This document shows positions 1 through 7,611 of a stretch of DNA of 21,184 nt, piece by piece. The notes beneath the pieces were generated by a model. That model saw only the letters and a list, made by a program, of their open reading frames with translations. It was not told where the DNA came from and made no database searches. The translations under genes and the position numbers were made by a program. How positions within the stretch are numbered: the first letter of the stretch is position 1; each line of letters opens with the position of its first letter. The DNA is from JAEKLB01 sp050249235 (lineage in GTDB: Bacteria; Actinomycetota; Acidimicrobiia; Acidimicrobiales; CADCSY01), in contig JBFWQW010000048.1 of the NCBI GenBank assembly GCA_050249235.1, positions 1 through 21,184 on the forward strand, in the 5' to 3' direction.

Positions 1-936
1 GCCGGAGTGGTGGGGCGTCAGGAGCTCTCGGGGATGGGCCAGCTGCTCGGCCCGGGGCGCGTGGCCCTCGAGCTCGCCGTGGTGGACGTCGAGGACGGCG
101 CCGGCGATGCGGTCCTCGGCCAGCGCTCGGAGGAGGGCGTCCTCGTCGACCTCCTCGCCCCGGGCCACGTTCACGAGCACGGCATGGGGCGGCATGGCCG
201 AGAACACCGTGTCGTCGATCATCCCCCGGGTCGCCTCCGTGAGCTGGGAGCAGACGACGAGCGCGTCGCTCCGGGCCGCGACCTCGAGGAGGCGGTCGGC
301 CGGCAGGACCAGCTCGGCGCCGTCGACGTCGTGCTCGGGACCGGTGACCGACCACCGGGTGGCGACCACCCGCATGCCCAGCGCCTGCGCGATGCGGCCC
401 ACCTCCCGGCCGATCCCGCCCAGACCCACCACCCCGAGGGTCGAGCCCTCCACCGACCGCATCCGGTAGCCCCGGCGGGTGAAGCGCCCGTCGTGCTTCT
501 GACGGACCGCTTCGTCGAGGCCGCGGGCCGCGTACATCGTCGCCGCCACCGCGTACTCGGCGATGGCCCGGGCCGACACCGAGCCCCGGCCCGACGTGAG
601 GGTGACGTCCGACGTCCAGAGGTCGCTGCGGTGGAGGTTCGAGACGCCGGCCTGGGTGTGATGGGCCCACCGCAGGCGGGGCGCCCGCTCGGCGAGCCGC
701 CGGGGAACGGGGTAGCCGACGACGAGGACCTCGGCCCGGGCCAGCAGGTCGTCCCGCTCGGCCCGGGGCACCTCGACCGCCGGTGGCCGCCCGCCCGGGT
801 CCTCGTCGTGGAGCTCGCTGGCGAACGCGGCGGCCCCGTCGAGGACGACGACCTCGGGGCCGACGCGGAGCTCGCCGACGTCGATCCCGAGGCCGGGCGC
901 CATCACCAGCACGTGCAGTCGGTCGGCGTCGGCCAC
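1..936 (-). CDS. D-isomer-specific 2-hydroxyacid dehydrogenase (C-terminus cut by window edge)
   Basis: Reading the minus strand gives an open frame of 312 codons that leaves the window at base 1 without a stop, so the C-terminus is missing. The family reduces 2-keto acids to D-2-hydroxyacids, or the reverse, with NAD(P)H in the cytoplasm. Visible motifs are a Rossmann GLGGIG about half way along, VNVARG with the catalytic Arg, LDVHHGE where the catalytic Glu region lies, and TPHHSG with the catalytic His just before the edge. The residue ending the second Rossmann strand is Arg (VVATR) rather than Asp, which hints at NADP(H); this is inference. The start is uncertain. GTG at 936 gives MADADRLHVLVMAPG and completes the first beta strand; GTG at 912 or ATG at 903 are alternatives, and none has a strong Shine-Dalgarno sequence. 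It is divergent from the flavodoxin-like gene at 1063. Confidence 0.85.
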   Translation of the reverse strand, partial: MADADRLHVLVMAPGLGIDVGELRVGPEVVVLDGAAAFASELHDEDPGGRPPAVEVPRAERDDLLARAEVLVVGYPVPRRLAERAPRLRWAHHTQAGVSNLHRSDLWTSDVTLTSGRGSVSARAIAEYAVAATMYAARGLDEAVRQKHDGRFTRRGYRMRSVEGSTLGVVGLGGIGREVGRIAQALGMRVVATRWSVTGPEHDVDGAELVLPADRLLEVAARSDALVVCSQLTEATRGMIDDTVFSAMPPHAVLVNVARGEEVDEDALLRALAEDRIAGAVLDVHHGELEGHAPRAEQLAHPRELLTPHHSG

Positions 937-1062
937 GGCGCCATGGTCGCGCCGGGCTGGCGTCCGCGCCCGGGCCGTGATCGGGTGGGGGAAGCTCGAG
1001 GACGCGGCTGCGGAGCCGGCGGCCGGACGGGACGGCAAGACCGACGAGGGAGGCAGTCGCAG

Positions 1063-1812
1063 ATGGTCCAGCTGAACGAGATGCAGGAGGAGCTCTGCCG
1101 GCAGGAGACGTGGGACTTCTCCGACCTGCGGGCGCTGTTCGTCAGCTGCACGCTCAAGCGGTCACCGGAGGTGTCGAACACCGAGGGCCTGGCCGCCGTC
1201 GCCATGGAGATCATGCGGCGCCAGGGTGTCGCCGTCGACCTCGTGCGGGCCGTCGACCACGACATCCCCCCGGGCGTCCATCCGGACATGACGGAGCACG
1301 GCTGGCCTCGTGACGGGTGGCCGGCCGTCTTCGAGCGGGTGATGGCGGCCGACGTCCTCGTCTTGTGCACGCCGATCTGGCTGGGCGAGAAGTCGTCCGT
1401 GTGCACGAAGGTGATCGAGCGCCTCTACGGCAACTCGAGCCAGCTCAACGGGGCCGGCCAGTACGCCTACTACGGCCGGGTGGGCGGGTGCCTGGTGACG
1501 GGCAACGAGGACGGCATCAAGCACTGCGCGATGAACATCCTCTACTCGCTCCAGCACCTGGGCTACGCGGTGCCGCCCCAGGCCGACGCCGGGTGGATCG
1601 GGGAGGCCGGACCCGGGCCGTCCTACCTCGACCCGGGCTCGGGCGGGCCGGAGAACGACTTCACGAATCGGAACACGACGTTCATGACCTGGAACCTGCT
1701 GCACCTGGCCCGGATGCTGAAGGACCGGGGTGGCATGCCGGCCCACGGCAACCAGCGGGCCTCATGGGACGCCGGCTGCCGGTTCGACTTCCCGAACCCC
1801 GAGCACCGCTGA
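1063..1812 (+). CDS. Flavodoxin-like NAD(P)H-dependent oxidoreductase
   Basis: A 249-residue protein of the flavodoxin-like fold (NADPH-dependent FMN reductase / NAD(P)H dehydrogenase group), expected to bind FMN and carry out two-electron reductions in the cytoplasm. The first beta strand and phosphate loop are LRALFVSCTLKRSPEVSNT (about residues 23-41). The characteristic second motif LCTPIWLGEKSSVCTKVIERL lies in the middle (written here in part: CTPIWLGEKSS, about 102-112), where the family has TPxWxGxxS..K..iDR. A third flavin-loop region, GGCLVTGNEDG, follows. The frame is open far upstream, but ATG at 1063 is chosen because a GAGGGAGG sequence lies about 10 nt before it and homology begins right after it. 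The upstream part is antisense to the dehydrogenase at 1-936. It converges on the LLM oxidoreductase gene (48-nt gap). Substrate unknown. Confidence 0.85.
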   Translation: MVQLNEMQEELCRQETWDFSDLRALFVSCTLKRSPEVSNTEGLAAVAMEIMRRQGVAVDLVRAVDHDIPPGVHPDMTEHGWPRDGWPAVFERVMAADVLVLCTPIWLGEKSSVCTKVIERLYGNSSQLNGAGQYAYYGRVGGCLVTGNEDGIKHCAMNILYSLQHLGYAVPPQADAGWIGEAGPGPSYLDPGSGGPENDFTNRNTTFMTWNLLHLARMLKDRGGMPAHGNQRASWDAGCRFDFPNPEHR

Positions 1813-1860
1813 CCCCGAGAGGGTGCGCCGAATGCGACGGAAGGCGGCTCGGGCCGTGGG

Positions 1861-2757
1861 TCAGCGGTGGGCCGGCTCGATGGCGGCGAGCCGCTCGACC
1901 GCCGGCCCGAACGTCGTGGCCAGGGCGCGGGCCGGGTCGTCACCCACCGCCCCGGCCATGACCGTCGACACCCCGACGGCGGCGAAGGCCTCGGCGGCGC
2001 GGAGCACGGCGTCGGCATCCGCGTCGGGCCGGACGCCGGCGAAGGCGGTGACCTCGATCTCGGCCGGGTCGCGGCCGACGTCGTCGCAGTGCCGCCGCAG
2101 GACGTCGACCTTGTGGGCCACGACCTCGGGCGTGCCGAAGACGTTGCAGGCGTCGCCGTACCGTGCGACGAGCCGGAGCGTCTTCCGCTCGCCCCCGCCG
2201 CCGATCATGATCCGGGGCCGGGGGCTGCTCACCGGCTTCGGCGAGCACAGCGTCTCGGCCAGCCGGAAGTGGGCGCCCTCGTAGGGCCCGTCGTCGTCGC
2301 TCCACATCTGCAGGCAGATCTGGAGCGCCTCCTCGAGCTGCTCGAACCGCGCCTTCAGCGGCGGGAAGGGGACGCCGAGGCCGAGATGCTCGCGCTCGTA
2401 CCAGGCCGCGCCGATGCCCAGCTCGGCCCGGCCGCCGGAGAGGACGTCGAGCGTCGTGACCGTCTTGGCCAGCAGCCCGGGGTGCCGGTAGGTGACCCCG
2501 GTGACGAGGAGGCGCAGGCGGAGCCGCTCGGTGACGCCGGCGACGAAGGCCAGCGCGGTGTAGCCCTCGAGCATCGGGTCCTCGGCCGGGGCGGCCCGGT
2601 CCATCTGGAACCAGTGGTCCATGAACGACAGCGTCCGGACGCCGATGCCCTCGGCCGTCCGGGCCAGGTCGGCGACGCCGGGGCCGATGGCGGCCGGTGA
2701 GCCGGCCCAGTCGAAGCGGGACACGTGGAGGTCGAGGTGCACCGGGCGTGTGTACAC
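1861..2757 (-). CDS. LLM class F420-dependent oxidoreductase
   Basis: A 298-residue luciferase-like monooxygenase-fold (TIM barrel) protein resembling the actinobacterial F420-dependent oxidoreductases. Visible landmarks are the N-terminal LDLHVSRFDWAG strand, FMDHWFQMD (about 45-53), LLVTGVTYRHPGLLAKTV with the family pattern TGVT.R.P..LAK (about 84-101), ELGIGAAWYEREH (about 111-123), and RIMIGGGGERKTLRL at the phosphate-binding end of the barrel. These are shared by enzymes using coenzyme F420 (or sometimes FMN) to move hydride to or from small organic substrates. The start is GTG at 2757; another GTG five codons in (2742) is equally possible. It is the last gene of a five-gene minus-strand run and follows the DUF2889 gene by 34 nt, across a palindrome. 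Cofactor choice is inferred from family and host type; substrate unknown. Confidence 0.88.
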   Translation of the reverse strand: MYTRPVHLDLHVSRFDWAGSPAAIGPGVADLARTAEGIGVRTLSFMDHWFQMDRAAPAEDPMLEGYTALAFVAGVTERLRLRLLVTGVTYRHPGLLAKTVTTLDVLSGGRAELGIGAAWYEREHLGLGVPFPPLKARFEQLEEALQICLQMWSDDDGPYEGAHFRLAETLCSPKPVSSPRPRIMIGGGGERKTLRLVARYGDACNVFGTPEVVAHKVDVLRRHCDDVGRDPAEIEVTAFAGVRPDADADAVLRAAEAFAAVGVSTVMAGAVGDDPARALATTFGPAVERLAAIEPAHR

Positions 2758-2770
2758 GGCCCCGCCGACG

Positions 2771-2796
2771 CCTGTCGACCGGCGCCGGTCCTCAGG
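2771..2796. promoter_or_regulatory. 26-bp interrupted palindrome between minus-strand genes
   Basis: The core GACCGGCGCCGGTC (2777-2790) is a perfect 14-bp palindrome. It is flanked by CCTG (2771-2774) and CAGG (2793-2796), which pair after two mismatched bases on each side. It overlaps the stop codon of the DUF2889 gene and lies just upstream of the LLM gene start. As RNA it would form a short GC stem without a U-tract. It could be an operator, a weak terminator or chance in GC-rich DNA. Confidence 0.4.
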
Positions 2797-3874
2797 GGTT
2801 GGGGCCCAGGGCGGCGAGGAGGGCGGGGGCGTCGGCGAGGGCGCGGAGCTGGTCGTTGAGGTGGGTGCAGGTCGTCTCGCCCCGGAGCTCGGCCCGGACG
2901 AGGTCGCGGAGGATCCCGACGGGTTCGCCGACGATCCGCTGCGCGCTGGCCGCCGCGCCGGGGCACTCCGGGCCCGGGAGGCTGCGGGGACGGACGTCGA
3001 CGGCGCGGACCACGAGCGTGGCCGGGTCGAGCAGGGCGGTGACCTCGTACTCGTGCACGGCCGTCTCGACGCCGTCGGCCTCGACGTGGGAGTCGCGGAA
3101 GTGGGTGTCGACGACGACGCCCTCGGGGTCCCGCCAGACGTCGATCCGGCGCCGCCGGCGCATCGACCGGGGCGGGAGGGCGGGGTCGTCGTGCCAGCCC
3201 AGCGGGTCGTCGGCCCGGGTCAGGTCGGGCACCGCCGGGCCCTGGCCGAGCAGGGGCCGGCCCTCGGCGGTCCGCACCGCCATGACGCCCCCGGCCACGT
3301 GGCCGATGCACACCGCCGGACCGGGTCCGCCGATGCGGATGCGGGGCCGGGCAACCCCGCCCCCGCCCTCGACCCCGCCATCGCCCTCGGTGCCGGACCC
3401 CTCCGGACCCGGCCGGCCCGGCGGCCACGGGATGCCCAGCTCGATGGCGGCCCGGCCGCTGGCCGACCCGCTGACGATGGCGGCACCGGTGAGGTCGTCG
3501 AGGAGCAGGGCGGCCAGGCTCCCGGTCGACGCGAGGTCCGGGAGCCGCCCCGCGATCGCCTTGCGGAAGCCGGCCACGACGGGCACGCCGACGAGGCGCT
3601 CGATGCCCTCGACCGCCGGCTCGCTGGCGATGGACGCGACCAGTCGGGCCGGGCCGTCGGTCGCGACCGTGATCGACGCCGTGTCGAGCACCGCGGCCGA
3701 CCCGTCCGAGCCGGTGACGAGGTCACGCCCACGGGCCCGGAGGGTGAGCCCGGCCTCCATGCCGTCCGGCCAGACGATGTCGATCGAGGTCGTGCGCCGG
3801 ATGGAGCCCGGCCGCCGATCGGGGAGGTGCTGCACCGGACCGAGGGTGCCGGGCCACGCCTCGTACTCGAGCAT
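2792..3874 (-). CDS. DUF2889 domain-containing protein
   Basis: A 360-residue soluble protein that I recognise as DUF2889-like; the molecular function of that family is unknown to me. Family-like features are an early basic RRTTSIDI segment (about residues 25-32), the LVG..V.AGFRKAI stretch (about 92-107), a LLLDDLTGAAIVSG segment (about 124-137) and a C-terminal TTCTHLNDQLRAL block (about 336-348) with a conserved Cys-Thr-His. No signal peptide or membrane helix is visible. The middle contains a Gly/Pro/Glu-rich low-complexity linker (about 152-172). Start ATG at 3874: no clear Shine-Dalgarno, but TAGAAC at 3881-3886 (minus strand) sits 6 nt before it, resembling an imperfect leaderless -10. 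It lies between the tam homologue (53-nt gap) and the LLM oxidoreductase (34-nt gap). In other genomes DUF2889 proteins often accompany catabolic enzymes; no role is assigned here. Confidence 0.75.
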   Translation of the reverse strand: MLEYEAWPGTLGPVQHLPDRRPGSIRRTTSIDIVWPDGMEAGLTLRARGRDLVTGSDGSAAVLDTASITVATDGPARLVASIASEPAVEGIERLVGVPVVAGFRKAIAGRLPDLASTGSLAALLLDDLTGAAIVSGSASGRAAIELGIPWPPGRPGPEGSGTEGDGGVEGGGGVARPRIRIGGPGPAVCIGHVAGGVMAVRTAEGRPLLGQGPAVPDLTRADDPLGWHDDPALPPRSMRRRRRIDVWRDPEGVVVDTHFRDSHVEADGVETAVHEYEVTALLDPATLVVRAVDVRPRSLPGPECPGAAASAQRIVGEPVGILRDLVRAELRGETTCTHLNDQLRALADAPALLAALGPNP

Positions 3875-3927
3875 CCCGCCGTTCTACCGGAGCCGCCGCC
3901 GGACGGGCGTGGACAGCCGTTCCCGGC

Positions 3928-4725
3928 TCAACCGGCGCGCGCCACCACGAAGACCCGCCGGAAGGGGAAGGTGGTCCCGGCCCCGCCCGTCGGATAGGCC
4001 TCGCGGAGCCGGAGACGCAGCTCCTCCAGGAACTCGTCCCGGTCGGCGTCGCCGGCGAAGGCGTCGAGGATCGGGCGCAGGGTGGTGCCCTTCACCCACT
4101 CCAGCACGGGGTCGTCGCCGGTGAGCAGGTGGAGGTAGGTCGTCTCCCACGCGTCGACGGTGGCGCCGGCCCGGGTGAGGGCCTCGGCGTAGTGGGCCGG
4201 GTCGAACGAGCCCGCCTTGAGCGCGGTGCCCGGCGGCAGGCGGGCCCGCCACCGGTCGGTGGCGAGGAGCTCGCCGATGAGGACGTGGCTCGGGCTGGCG
4301 AAGTTGCCCGGGACCTGGAAGGCCAGCCACCCGCCCGGGGAGAGGTGCCCGACCCAGCCGGCGGCCAGCCGGTCGTGCCCGTCGATCCACTGCAGGGTGG
4401 CATTGCTCACCAGCACGTCGACGGGGCGATCGGGCACCCAGGTGGTGGCGTCGGCGAGGACGAAGCGGAGCCGGTCGGTGGCGTGCGACGCGGCCCGCTC
4501 GACCATGGCCGGTGACGAGTCGACGCCGAGCACCTGCGCCGCCGGCCACCGCTCAGACAGGGTGGCGGTGAGGTTGCCGGGGCCGCAGCCGATGTCGACG
4601 ACCAGGCCGGGCGGCGGCCCGCCGACCCGGGCGACGAGGTCGAAGAAGGGGCGGCTGCGGGCGTCCGAGTAGCGCAGGTACTGATCCGGGCCCCAGGTCG
4701 CGCCGATCGCCCGTGCGTCCGCCAT
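3928..4725 (-). CDS. tam: Trans-aconitate 2-methyltransferase homologue
   Basis: A 265-residue class I SAM-dependent methyltransferase closely matching the Tam pattern. An N-terminal WGPDQYLRYSDARSRPF (about 11-27) is the usual W.P..Y..f...R.RP signature. Motif I is VVDIGCGPGNLT (42-53), the acidic post-I residue lies in LGVDSSPAMV (66-75), and SNATLQWIDGHD (107-118) is the strongly conserved Tam substrate-side segment. Known members methylate trans-aconitate, which forms spontaneously from cis-aconitate and inhibits aconitase. The length matches the family (about 250-260 residues). The start is ATG 4725; the upstream 60 nt contain the only AT-rich patch nearby and a possible promoter. It sits in a minus-strand run with an amidohydrolase/dehydrogenase pair upstream and the DUF2889 gene downstream. 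Substrate is assigned by homology only. Confidence 0.88.
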   Translation of the reverse strand: MADARAIGATWGPDQYLRYSDARSRPFFDLVARVGGPPPGLVVDIGCGPGNLTATLSERWPAAQVLGVDSSPAMVERAASHATDRLRFVLADATTWVPDRPVDVLVSNATLQWIDGHDRLAAGWVGHLSPGGWLAFQVPGNFASPSHVLIGELLATDRWRARLPPGTALKAGSFDPAHYAEALTRAGATVDAWETTYLHLLTGDDPVLEWVKGTTLRPILDAFAGDADRDEFLEELRLRLREAYPTGGAGTTFPFRRVFVVARAG

Positions 4726-4728
4726 CGA

Positions 4729-4749
4729 CCACTTGTAGCAAGCTTGTCT
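4729..4749 (-). promoter_or_regulatory. Possible promoter/operator upstream of tam
   Basis: This AT-richer patch in a GC-rich gap holds the palindrome CAAGCTTG (4739-4746), two direct CTTGT repeats 11 bp apart (4732-4736 and 4743-4747), and on the minus strand TACAAG (4737-4732) exactly 6 nt before the tam ATG. That layout resembles a leaderless -10 but lacks the conserved final T. It may mark an internal promoter or regulator site within the minus-strand gene run. Confidence 0.3.
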
Positions 4750-4785
4750 GCAGCCCGTCCAGGGCCGAGGGGGCGACCGCCGGCC

Positions 4786-5718
4786 TCAGTAGCCGAGGAC
4801 CGGGTCGACGAGCCCGGCCAGCGGCTCGCCGGCGGCCCAGCGCCGGACGTTCTCCCGCACCCGGGTGCCGAGCAGGGTCACCGCCATCTCGGGCGTGTCG
4901 CCCACGTGGGGCGTGACGAGCACGTTCGGCATCGACCAGAGGGGGTGGCCCTCCGGCAGCGGCTCCGGGTCGGTGACGTCGAGGCCGGCGCCGCCGAGCC
5001 TGCCGCCCCGGAGCGCGGCCACGAGGTCGTCGGTTACGACGTGGCGGCCCCGGGCCACGTTCACGAGCCAGCCGCCGTCGGCGAGGAGGTCGAGCCGGCG
5101 GCGGTCGACGAGCCGGTCGGTCTCCGGTGTGAGGGCGAGGGCCAGCACCAGGGCGTCGGCCCCGTCGAGGGCGTCGTCGAGCCCGTCGGGCGGGACGACG
5201 CGGTCGGCACCGGCCAGCGCCTCGACCCGGTGGCGCACCACGGTGACGTCGCAGCCGAACGGGCCGAGGAGGCGGAGGAACGAGCCGGCGATGCCGCCGC
5301 CGCCGACCACCACCACCCGGGCGCCCAGGAGATTGGTCCCGCGCGGGCCCTCCCAGCGGGTGGTGCGGGCGTAGGTGCCGAGCCCCCGGAGCCCGGCCAG
5401 CAGCAGGGTGAGGGCCAGCTCGGCCACCGGCTCCGCGAAGGCGCCCTTGGCGCAGGTCCAGATCCGGTCGGCGTGGCGGCGCACCACGTCGACGTACGGC
5501 TCGATGCCGGCCCAGGGGAGCTGCACCCACCGGATGCCGGCGTGAGCGGCGAGCACGGCGGTGAGGTCGTCCGGCCGGTCGTGGGCGGTCCACACCAGCG
5601 CGTCGGCCGTGTCCACGCCGACCGCCACCCCGCCGCCGGCGGCGATGTCGTCGGCCAGCCAGGGGCGGTCGCCCTCGGGGAGCAGCGCCACCCGGGGCGG
5701 CCCGGTAGGAGCGGGCAC
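4786..5718 (-). CDS. D-isomer-specific 2-hydroxyacid dehydrogenase
   Basis: A 310-residue complete member of the D-2-hydroxyacid dehydrogenase family (NAD(P)-dependent, cytoplasmic). The Rossmann motif is GGGGIAG in VVVVGGGGIAGSF, in the usual mid-protein position. The catalytic Arg is in VNVARGRHV, the Glu in the LDVTDPEPLPEGHPLW segment and the His in TPHVGDTPEM. The second strand ends in Arg (VTVVRHR) rather than Asp, hinting at NADP(H). GTG at 5718 is taken as the start because it lies 5 nt after the stop of the upstream amidohydrolase gene; the frame is open further upstream only as a shadow of that gene. A second in-frame GTG nine codons in could be used instead. The tight spacing implies co-transcription and probably translational coupling with the amidohydrolase. 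It is a different paralogue from the partial dehydrogenase at 1-936. Confidence 0.87.
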   Translation of the reverse strand: MPAPTGPPRVALLPEGDRPWLADDIAAGGGVAVGVDTADALVWTAHDRPDDLTAVLAAHAGIRWVQLPWAGIEPYVDVVRRHADRIWTCAKGAFAEPVAELALTLLLAGLRGLGTYARTTRWEGPRGTNLLGARVVVVGGGGIAGSFLRLLGPFGCDVTVVRHRVEALAGADRVVPPDGLDDALDGADALVLALALTPETDRLVDRRRLDLLADGGWLVNVARGRHVVTDDLVAALRGGRLGGAGLDVTDPEPLPEGHPLWSMPNVLVTPHVGDTPEMAVTLLGTRVRENVRRWAAGEPLAGLVDPVLGY

Positions 5719-5723
5719 CCCGG

Positions 5724-7445
5724 TCAGCGGCGGAGGAGCCGGCCGGGCCGGGCGCCGGTGTCGACGCCGTCCCGCCTGGTCACCTGGCCGGCCACGATCG
5801 TGGCGTCGTAGCCGGTGGCGCCCTGGAGGAGGCGGGTGCCGCCGGCCGGCAGGTCGGCGACGGCGTTCGGCATCCCGAGCGTGAGCCCCTCGGCGTCGAT
5901 CACGTTGAGGTCGGCCCGCAGCCCGACCTGGATGCGGCCCCGGTCGGTCAGGCCGTAGAGGTCGGCGGGCTGCGAGGTGAGCCGGCGGACGGCGTCGGCG
6001 AGCTCGAGCCGCGGCCCCCGGGTCCGGTCCCGGACCCAGTGGGTGAGGAGGTAGGTGGGGATCGACGCGTCGCAGATGGAGGCGTAGTGGGCGCCGCCGT
6101 CGTCGAGGCCGAGGACGGCCTCGCCGTCCTGGAACTGCTCCCACAGGGCGGTGTGGTCGCCGTCGGCGTAGTTGTAGAGGGGCAGCAGCAGGGCGGCGTC
6201 GCCGCGGAGGAGCTCGTCATAGGCGACCTCCCAGGCGCTCACGCCCCGACGCTCGGCGATGGCCCCGAGCGTCGCCTCCGGCGGCTGCTCGTAGTCCGGC
6301 CGGCCCACCATGGCGAAGCACCGGGTGAGGGTGCGGGCGAAGCGTTCCCCGTGGCGCTCCTCCCCGAGGGCCCGGTACACGTCGGGCTCGGCCAGGATGG
6401 CGGCCTTCACGTCCGGCCGGCGCAGCGCCTCGAGTCGCTCGGCGAGGGGCAGGTGGGCGAGGGACCGGTAGGTGTCGCGGAACGAGAAGGGGTGCCGGAC
6501 CTCCCAGTTCCAGATGATCCCGAAGGGCCGGCCGGCGACGAGGGGCACCACCCGGGCGCCCCGGCGGCGCCAGGCCGCGGCCCGGTCCATCTCCTCCCGC
6601 CAGCGGGTCGGCGCGTCGTCGCACTGGAGGAGGATGAAGGTCGTGGTGAGCCCCGTCTCGCCGGCCAGGCGGCCCATCCAGTCGAGCTCGGCGGCGGTCA
6701 TGGCCGGGTCGTCGGCGGGGACCAGCCCGGTCCTCGCCACCTCGAACACGCCGCCGCCGCCGGCGACGACGGCGTGGCCGAGGGCGAGGAGCTCGCCGGC
6801 CCCGGCGTCGGTGCCGGGCACCGGCCGGCCGTCGAGCGACCGGTGCCCGAGGGTGCGGGAGGTGGTGAACCCGAAGGCTCCGGCCTCGATGGCCTCGCGG
6901 GTGAGGCGGGCCATCTGCTCGACGTGGTCGGCGGAGGCCGGGTCGCCCGACCGGGCCGTGCCCATCACGTAGCTGCGCAGCGGGCCGTGGGGGAGCTGGG
7001 CCCCGATGTCGACCGACCAGCGGCGGGTCCCGAGCAGGTCGAGGTACTCGGGGAACGTCTCCCAGCCCCAGCTGATGCCCTCGGAGAGCGCGGCGCCGGG
7101 GATGTCCTCGACGCCCTCCATGAGCTCGATCAGCTCGGCGTGGTCGGTCGGCCGGGCCGGTGCGAACCCGACCCCGCAGTTGCCCATGATCAGCGTGGTG
7201 ACGCCGTGCGGGGTCGAGGGCTCGAGCAGCTCGTCCCAGGTGACCTGGCCGTCGTAGTGGCTGTGGACGTCGACGAAGCCGGGCGTGACGATCCGCCCCG
7301 CCCCGTCGAGCACCTCGCCGGCCCCGGCGTCGAGGGAGGGCTCGAGGGCGGCGATCCGGCCGTCCCGCACACCGACATCGAGGCGGCGGGCGGCGGCCCC
7401 CGTGCCGTCGAGCACCTGCCCACCTCGGATGATCAGATCGAACAT
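5724..7445 (-). CDS. D-aminoacylase-like amidohydrolase (N-acyl-D-amino-acid deacylase family)
   Basis: A 573-residue amidohydrolase-superfamily enzyme of the N-acyl-D-amino-acid deacylase group. The composite beta domain starts with MFDLIIRGGQVLDGTG. The metal motif HSHYDGQ (H61, H63) follows GFVDV, and the family Cys is in MGNCGVG (C90). FTTSRTLGHR (193-202) is typical of this subgroup, and the catalytic/metal Asp is in LGLDDGGAHYASICDAS (D448/D449). The C-terminal return to the beta domain ends with a TIVAGQVT.R.G segment. The strands that normally carry two further metal His read VFEVARTG and TFILLQCDD, without His, so the metal site may differ from characterised D-aminoacylases. ATG 7445 is chosen because GGGAGG lies 4 nt upstream and homology starts there; the frame is open further upstream. 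It is the first gene of the minus-strand run and is divergent from a TetR gene that is a plausible regulator. Substrate not known. Confidence 0.87.
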   Translation of the reverse strand: MFDLIIRGGQVLDGTGAAARRLDVGVRDGRIAALEPSLDAGAGEVLDGAGRIVTPGFVDVHSHYDGQVTWDELLEPSTPHGVTTLIMGNCGVGFAPARPTDHAELIELMEGVEDIPGAALSEGISWGWETFPEYLDLLGTRRWSVDIGAQLPHGPLRSYVMGTARSGDPASADHVEQMARLTREAIEAGAFGFTTSRTLGHRSLDGRPVPGTDAGAGELLALGHAVVAGGGGVFEVARTGLVPADDPAMTAAELDWMGRLAGETGLTTTFILLQCDDAPTRWREEMDRAAAWRRRGARVVPLVAGRPFGIIWNWEVRHPFSFRDTYRSLAHLPLAERLEALRRPDVKAAILAEPDVYRALGEERHGERFARTLTRCFAMVGRPDYEQPPEATLGAIAERRGVSAWEVAYDELLRGDAALLLPLYNYADGDHTALWEQFQDGEAVLGLDDGGAHYASICDASIPTYLLTHWVRDRTRGPRLELADAVRRLTSQPADLYGLTDRGRIQVGLRADLNVIDAEGLTLGMPNAVADLPAGGTRLLQGATGYDATIVAGQVTRRDGVDTGARPGRLLRR

Positions 7446-7611
7446 GGCCCTCCCGGCCGCGGCTCCCGGCCGGAGCGTACGACCGGTCGCCACCCGGCCC
7501 GCAACCGTTCCGGGTTCGAGGATCCACGCATGTGTCGGCATGTGTGGAACCGTGAACCCAGAACCGGGTCGTGGATCGGCCGGTCCGGAACCCTGCGTAG
7601 CCTGGCAGGTC
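7446..7611. promoter_or_regulatory. Divergent intergenic region with repeat clusters
   Basis: These 166 bp separate the amidohydrolase and TetR genes. Visible are a direct pair GCATGTGT (7528-7535 and 7538-7545, 10-bp period), three GAACC boxes with an exact 7-bp period (7547, 7554, 7561), an additional GGAACC at 7587-7592, and an oppositely oriented GGTTC at 7513-7517. Such phased repeats between a TetR gene and its divergent neighbour are candidate operator sites. Which repeat, if any, is bound cannot be told from sequence alone. Confidence 0.45.
7598..7603 (+). promoter_or_regulatory. Candidate -10 (TAGCCT) of the TetR gene, near-leaderless
   Basis: TAGCCT fits the actinobacterial TANNNT -10 consensus and ends 8 nt before the TetR ATG at 7612. 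Transcription would begin at or just before the start codon. No good -35 is visible. Confidence 0.4.

Noticed and set aside
7..1062. Long plus-strand frame upstream of the flavodoxin-like gene
   Set aside because: It is antisense to a clear dehydrogenase, has shadow-type Arg/Gly/Pro/Glu-rich composition, and a ribosome site marks the true start at 1063.
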